From: Planctomycetota bacterium
GTDB taxonomy: Bacteria > Planctomycetota > Phycisphaerae > Sedimentisphaerales > Anaerohalosphaeraceae
Direction of reading: 5' to 3'
NCBI GenBank assembly: GCA_013349435.1
Contig: DUZQ01000018.1
Coordinates: 1-40,494, forward strand
DNA length: 40,494 nt
Below the pieces are notes generated by a model that saw only the letters and a program-made list of their open reading frames with translations, searched no databases and was not told the origin of the DNA. Numbering within the stretch: the stretch's first letter is position 1; every line of letters starts with the position of its first letter. Positions 38,598 through 40,494 of this stretch are shown here, piece after piece. Position numbers and translations under genes: made by a program.

Positions 38598-38621
38598 CAC
38601 GAAATACGCTTCACGCTTCAC
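38598..38621. repeat. 24-bp direct repeat, copy 2
   Basis: Exact match to 36404-36427. Together the copies bound 2.2 kb carrying the CRISPR array and the TnpB-like gene. See the first copy. Confidence 0.65.
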
Positions 38622-38629
38622 GCTTCTCG

Positions 38630-39277
38630 CTACTTCTTCGCCAGCCTGCCTAAAATCTCCCTGACCTCGGCGTTTATCAGGGCCTCTATCTTTCGCCTCT
38701 CCGCCGCCGGCCCGGCCCACTTGCCGGCCAGCTTGCGGCCCGCGCCTAATAGCGCCCGCTTGAAGGCCAGCGTCATCTCGACCCATTTCGTCTCCACCTC
38801 CTCCCGTCTGACCCACTCGCCCTGTTCAATCTCCAAAAGCAGCTTGGCGTGCTGGGCCTTGACCTCCTTGAGGTCGGCTTCCGCCCTTCGCAACCGGGCC
38901 TTGTCGCTCTCGGCTTCGCCGGCGCCGTCCTTGCCCCTTGCCGCCCACTCGATGAGGATATACTTGGGGTAGTGGCCGTACTTGGTGACCGGCATCCCCT
39001 CGGCCTTCCACCGGCGGATTGTCCGCTGCGTGACGCCTGTGAACGCCGCCGCCTCGACCTGGCTTCGGCACACGTCCGCCGGGTCCAGCTTGGCAGGCAC
39101 GCCGGCCGCCGTTTGCGACGCCGCCTCGAGCTCTGCAAGTTCGGCTATCTCGGCCTTGCCCAGCGCCCGGCCCTGCCTGACCTTGTCGAGCAGCTGGATA
39201 TGCCGCTGCTTTCGTGCGATCTCGACCGGGTCCTGTTTTTGTCCGGCTTCGCCGTTTTTTCTTTTTTTTTTACCCAT
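38630..39277 (-). CDS. Terminase small subunit (Nu1-like)
   Basis: Protein of 215 residues. Residues 65-105 contain a winged helix (SQVEAAAFTGVTQRTIRRWK, then YPKYILIEWAA). Residues 115-160 form a coiled coil (ARLRRAEADLKEVKAQHAKL), followed by a basic C-terminal part. This is the Nu1 layout: site-specific DNA binding and assembly with the large subunit. Starts with a Lys-rich stretch after the radical SAM gene, which it overlaps slightly. Confidence 0.82.
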   Translation of the reverse strand: MGKKKRKNGEAGQKQDPVEIARKQRHIQLLDKVRQGRALGKAEIAELAELEAASQTAAGVPAKLDPADVCRSQVEAAAFTGVTQRTIRRWKAEGMPVTKYGHYPKYILIEWAARGKDGAGEAESDKARLRRAEADLKEVKAQHAKLLLEIEQGEWVRREEVETKWVEMTLAFKRALLGAGRKLAGKWAGPAAERRKIEALINAEVREILGRLAKK

Positions 39278-40061
39278 CTACCGTCCGCGTATCCGTGTTG
39301 TAAAAGCTTATTCCGTCCATAAACTTTGCCAGCGACTGCTTCACCCAGTACGTTCGTCCGTACCGCTCGCACAGTCTCGCCGCCTCGGCCCCGAACCGCC
39401 GCCAGTCGGCAGCGCTGTAGTTTTTGGCGGGTATGTCGCATCCCTCTGGCAGCAGCTCGGCGTGGTTGAGCGCCCCTATTTTGTAGTGAGCCACTATCGG
39501 CGCCGTCTGCCGTATAATCTCCAGCGCCTGTTCGCCGTCCAGCACAGGCTCCAATGACACCCATGTCTTAATGTCCCTTATGTAGGCCTCCTTCAGCGCC
39601 GCCGTCCGCTCGGCCGGCAGCGCCGCCCCTGGCTCGATTCGCTTGGATAGACCGGCGTCAAGCAGCGTCATTGTAGCCGCGAAAGCATCCTTCGGCCCGT
39701 AAAGTCCGAAGTCCGCCGCCGCCAACAGCCCGCCCTTAGTCAGGATTTGGAACGGTATATCCATTGCACGCAAAATTTTGAGTATTTGTTCGGTAAGCCT
39801 GAAATCAGGCTCCAATCCGTTGTAAGGGTCGCCCGCAAAGCTCAGCAGCACGCGCCTATTGGTCCCGGCGATAAATGCGGCCTCTTTTCTAACCGCTTTT
39901 ATCACGTTCTCTTTGGCTTCCAAATGTCTGTGAAAAGCCGGGTCCCGCATAATCTTCGGGCAATAGCAGTAAAGGCACCCGTGCGTGCATCCCTTGTAGT
40001 GGTTAATCGCAAGATGAGCGTATTCCGCCGCCCTGCCCCTCGGTTCATAAATAATCGACAT
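39270..40061 (-). CDS. Radical SAM protein (SplB-like)
   Basis: Protein of 263 residues. The iron-sulphur motif CTHGCLYC (C25, C29, C32: CxxxCxxC) and AINHYKGCTHGCLYCYCPK are typical of the spore photoproduct lyase-like radical SAM branch. Followed by a beta/alpha barrel (VLLSFAGDPYNGLEPDFRLT, ILKILRAMDIPFQILTKGGL). GGGAAAG before the ATG. Phage forms may repair or modify nucleic acid; the substrate cannot be read here. It sits between the ParB-like and small terminase genes. Confidence 0.85.
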   Translation of the reverse strand: MSIIYEPRGRAAEYAHLAINHYKGCTHGCLYCYCPKIMRDPAFHRHLEAKENVIKAVRKEAAFIAGTNRRVLLSFAGDPYNGLEPDFRLTEQILKILRAMDIPFQILTKGGLLAAADFGLYGPKDAFAATMTLLDAGLSKRIEPGAALPAERTAALKEAYIRDIKTWVSLEPVLDGEQALEIIRQTAPIVAHYKIGALNHAELLPEGCDIPAKNYSAADWRRFGAEAARLCERYGRTYWVKQSLAKFMDGISFYNTDTRTVDG

Positions 40062-40389
40062 TTTCTTTCCCTTTCAAAACTGCTCCGCCGGTGCCGCATA
40101 TAGCAGACACCGGTGGAGCAAAAAAATCATATATTTGCCATTTTGCCTGCTTCCACAGCCTGCAACATTGTTCGCAAATTGCTTTCCGGAACCGTTGGTG
40201 CCCGCCGACTATGGTGTTGGCCCCGCCGCGCACGTTGACGATAATCGGCTCCACGCAGCCGAACTTTTTCATAGATGCCGTCAGTCCCGCCAGCGCCTCA
40301 TCGTCAATCTCCCGCGGGTTATATTCCGCCGGCTTCATGTCAACCAGTCTCATCGTTTTTATCTGCGGCCCCTGTTTTTTTGTTGCCAT
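40045..40389 (-). CDS. ParB/Srx-like nuclease-domain protein, shortened
   Basis: Protein of 114 residues from the ATG at 40389 (GGAAAGGGA upstream). MRLVDMKPAEYNPREIDDEA (NPR at 24-26) and IVGGHQR (61-66) are the ParB-domain motifs common beside phage methylases. After residue 68 the family pattern (…RLKAAKELGYKEVPVV) is lost and the frame runs through a GC hairpin into the radical SAM start. It looks c-terminally truncated or frameshifted. First gene of the packaging operon. Confidence 0.7.
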   Translation of the reverse strand: MATKKQGPQIKTMRLVDMKPAEYNPREIDDEALAGLTASMKKFGCVEPIIVNVRGGANTIVGGHQRFRKAICEQCCRLWKQAKWQIYDFFAPPVSAICGTGGAVLKGKENVDYL

Positions 40390-40494
40390 CTTAACGTCCC
40401 TTTCCTTGTCCGTTATAATAGGTCCCATTGCCCTTGGACAGGACACGCCTTTTTCGCCAAAAAATTTGTCGAAAACCTGCCCTCTTTTTAAGAC

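Noticed and set aside
40092-40120. Terminator at the GC hairpin before the radical SAM gene
   Set aside because: On the minus strand the T-run precedes the hairpin (11 bp with one mismatch) and no T-run follows, and the plus-strand copy is followed by A. Kept only as a possible leader structure.

Overview
The window reads as the complete genome of a temperate, lambda-like siphovirus, or its circular excised form. The same 13 bases (CTCTTTTTAAGAC) open and close the window, so it is probably a circular genome of about 40,481 bp cut at an arbitrary point. Almost every gene is on the minus strand and transcription runs from high to low coordinates. The host is bacterial. A lipoprotein-like gene with dockerin-like segments and the overall style of the proteins fit Planctomycetota, but this is only a guess.

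Layout in the direction of transcription, right to left. At 40.4-38.3 kb lie a shortened ParB/Srx-like protein, a radical SAM protein, a small terminase (Nu1-like) and a small unknown gene. At 38.3-36.4 kb a foreign-looking cassette sits inside the packaging operon, between the small and large terminase genes: a 377-residue TnpB/Cas12-like protein whose RuvC catalytic residues and zinc finger appear to be missing, two tiny coupled ORFs, and a CRISPR array of four 36-nt repeats and three spacers. At 36.4-28.3 kb comes the lambda head order (A, zinc-ribbon protein, W-like, portal B, protease C with an internal Nu3-like scaffold start, decoration D, capsid E). At 28.2-23.7 kb a block of lectin-like (LamG), beta-helix and small membrane proteins interrupts the lambda order. 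At 23.7-12.3 kb are head-tail joining, Z, U, tail tube, the G/GT frameshift chaperone, tape measure and tail-tip genes.

The early, lysogeny and accessory region is 12.2-0.3 kb. It contains short operons with clear sigma70-like promoters (12.2, 9.8, 8.7 kb), a few plus-strand membrane peptides, a cassette with two tRNA genes whose 3' half precedes the 5' half (circularly permuted), an integrase with attP in a tRNA 3' end, a replication initiator gene that carries five iterons (origin), a holin-like gene, several small genes of unknown role, an excisionase-like protein and a second, catalytic-domain-only tyrosine recombinase with an inserted zinc knuckle.

The two observations most worth following up are the phage-borne CRISPR array beside a probably nuclease-dead TnpB/Cas12-like protein, and the pair of permuted tRNA genes. 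A third is a family of structured hairpin elements placed in front of the terminase, decoration, capsid and tail-tube genes. All family names here come from reading motifs by eye; no search was run.
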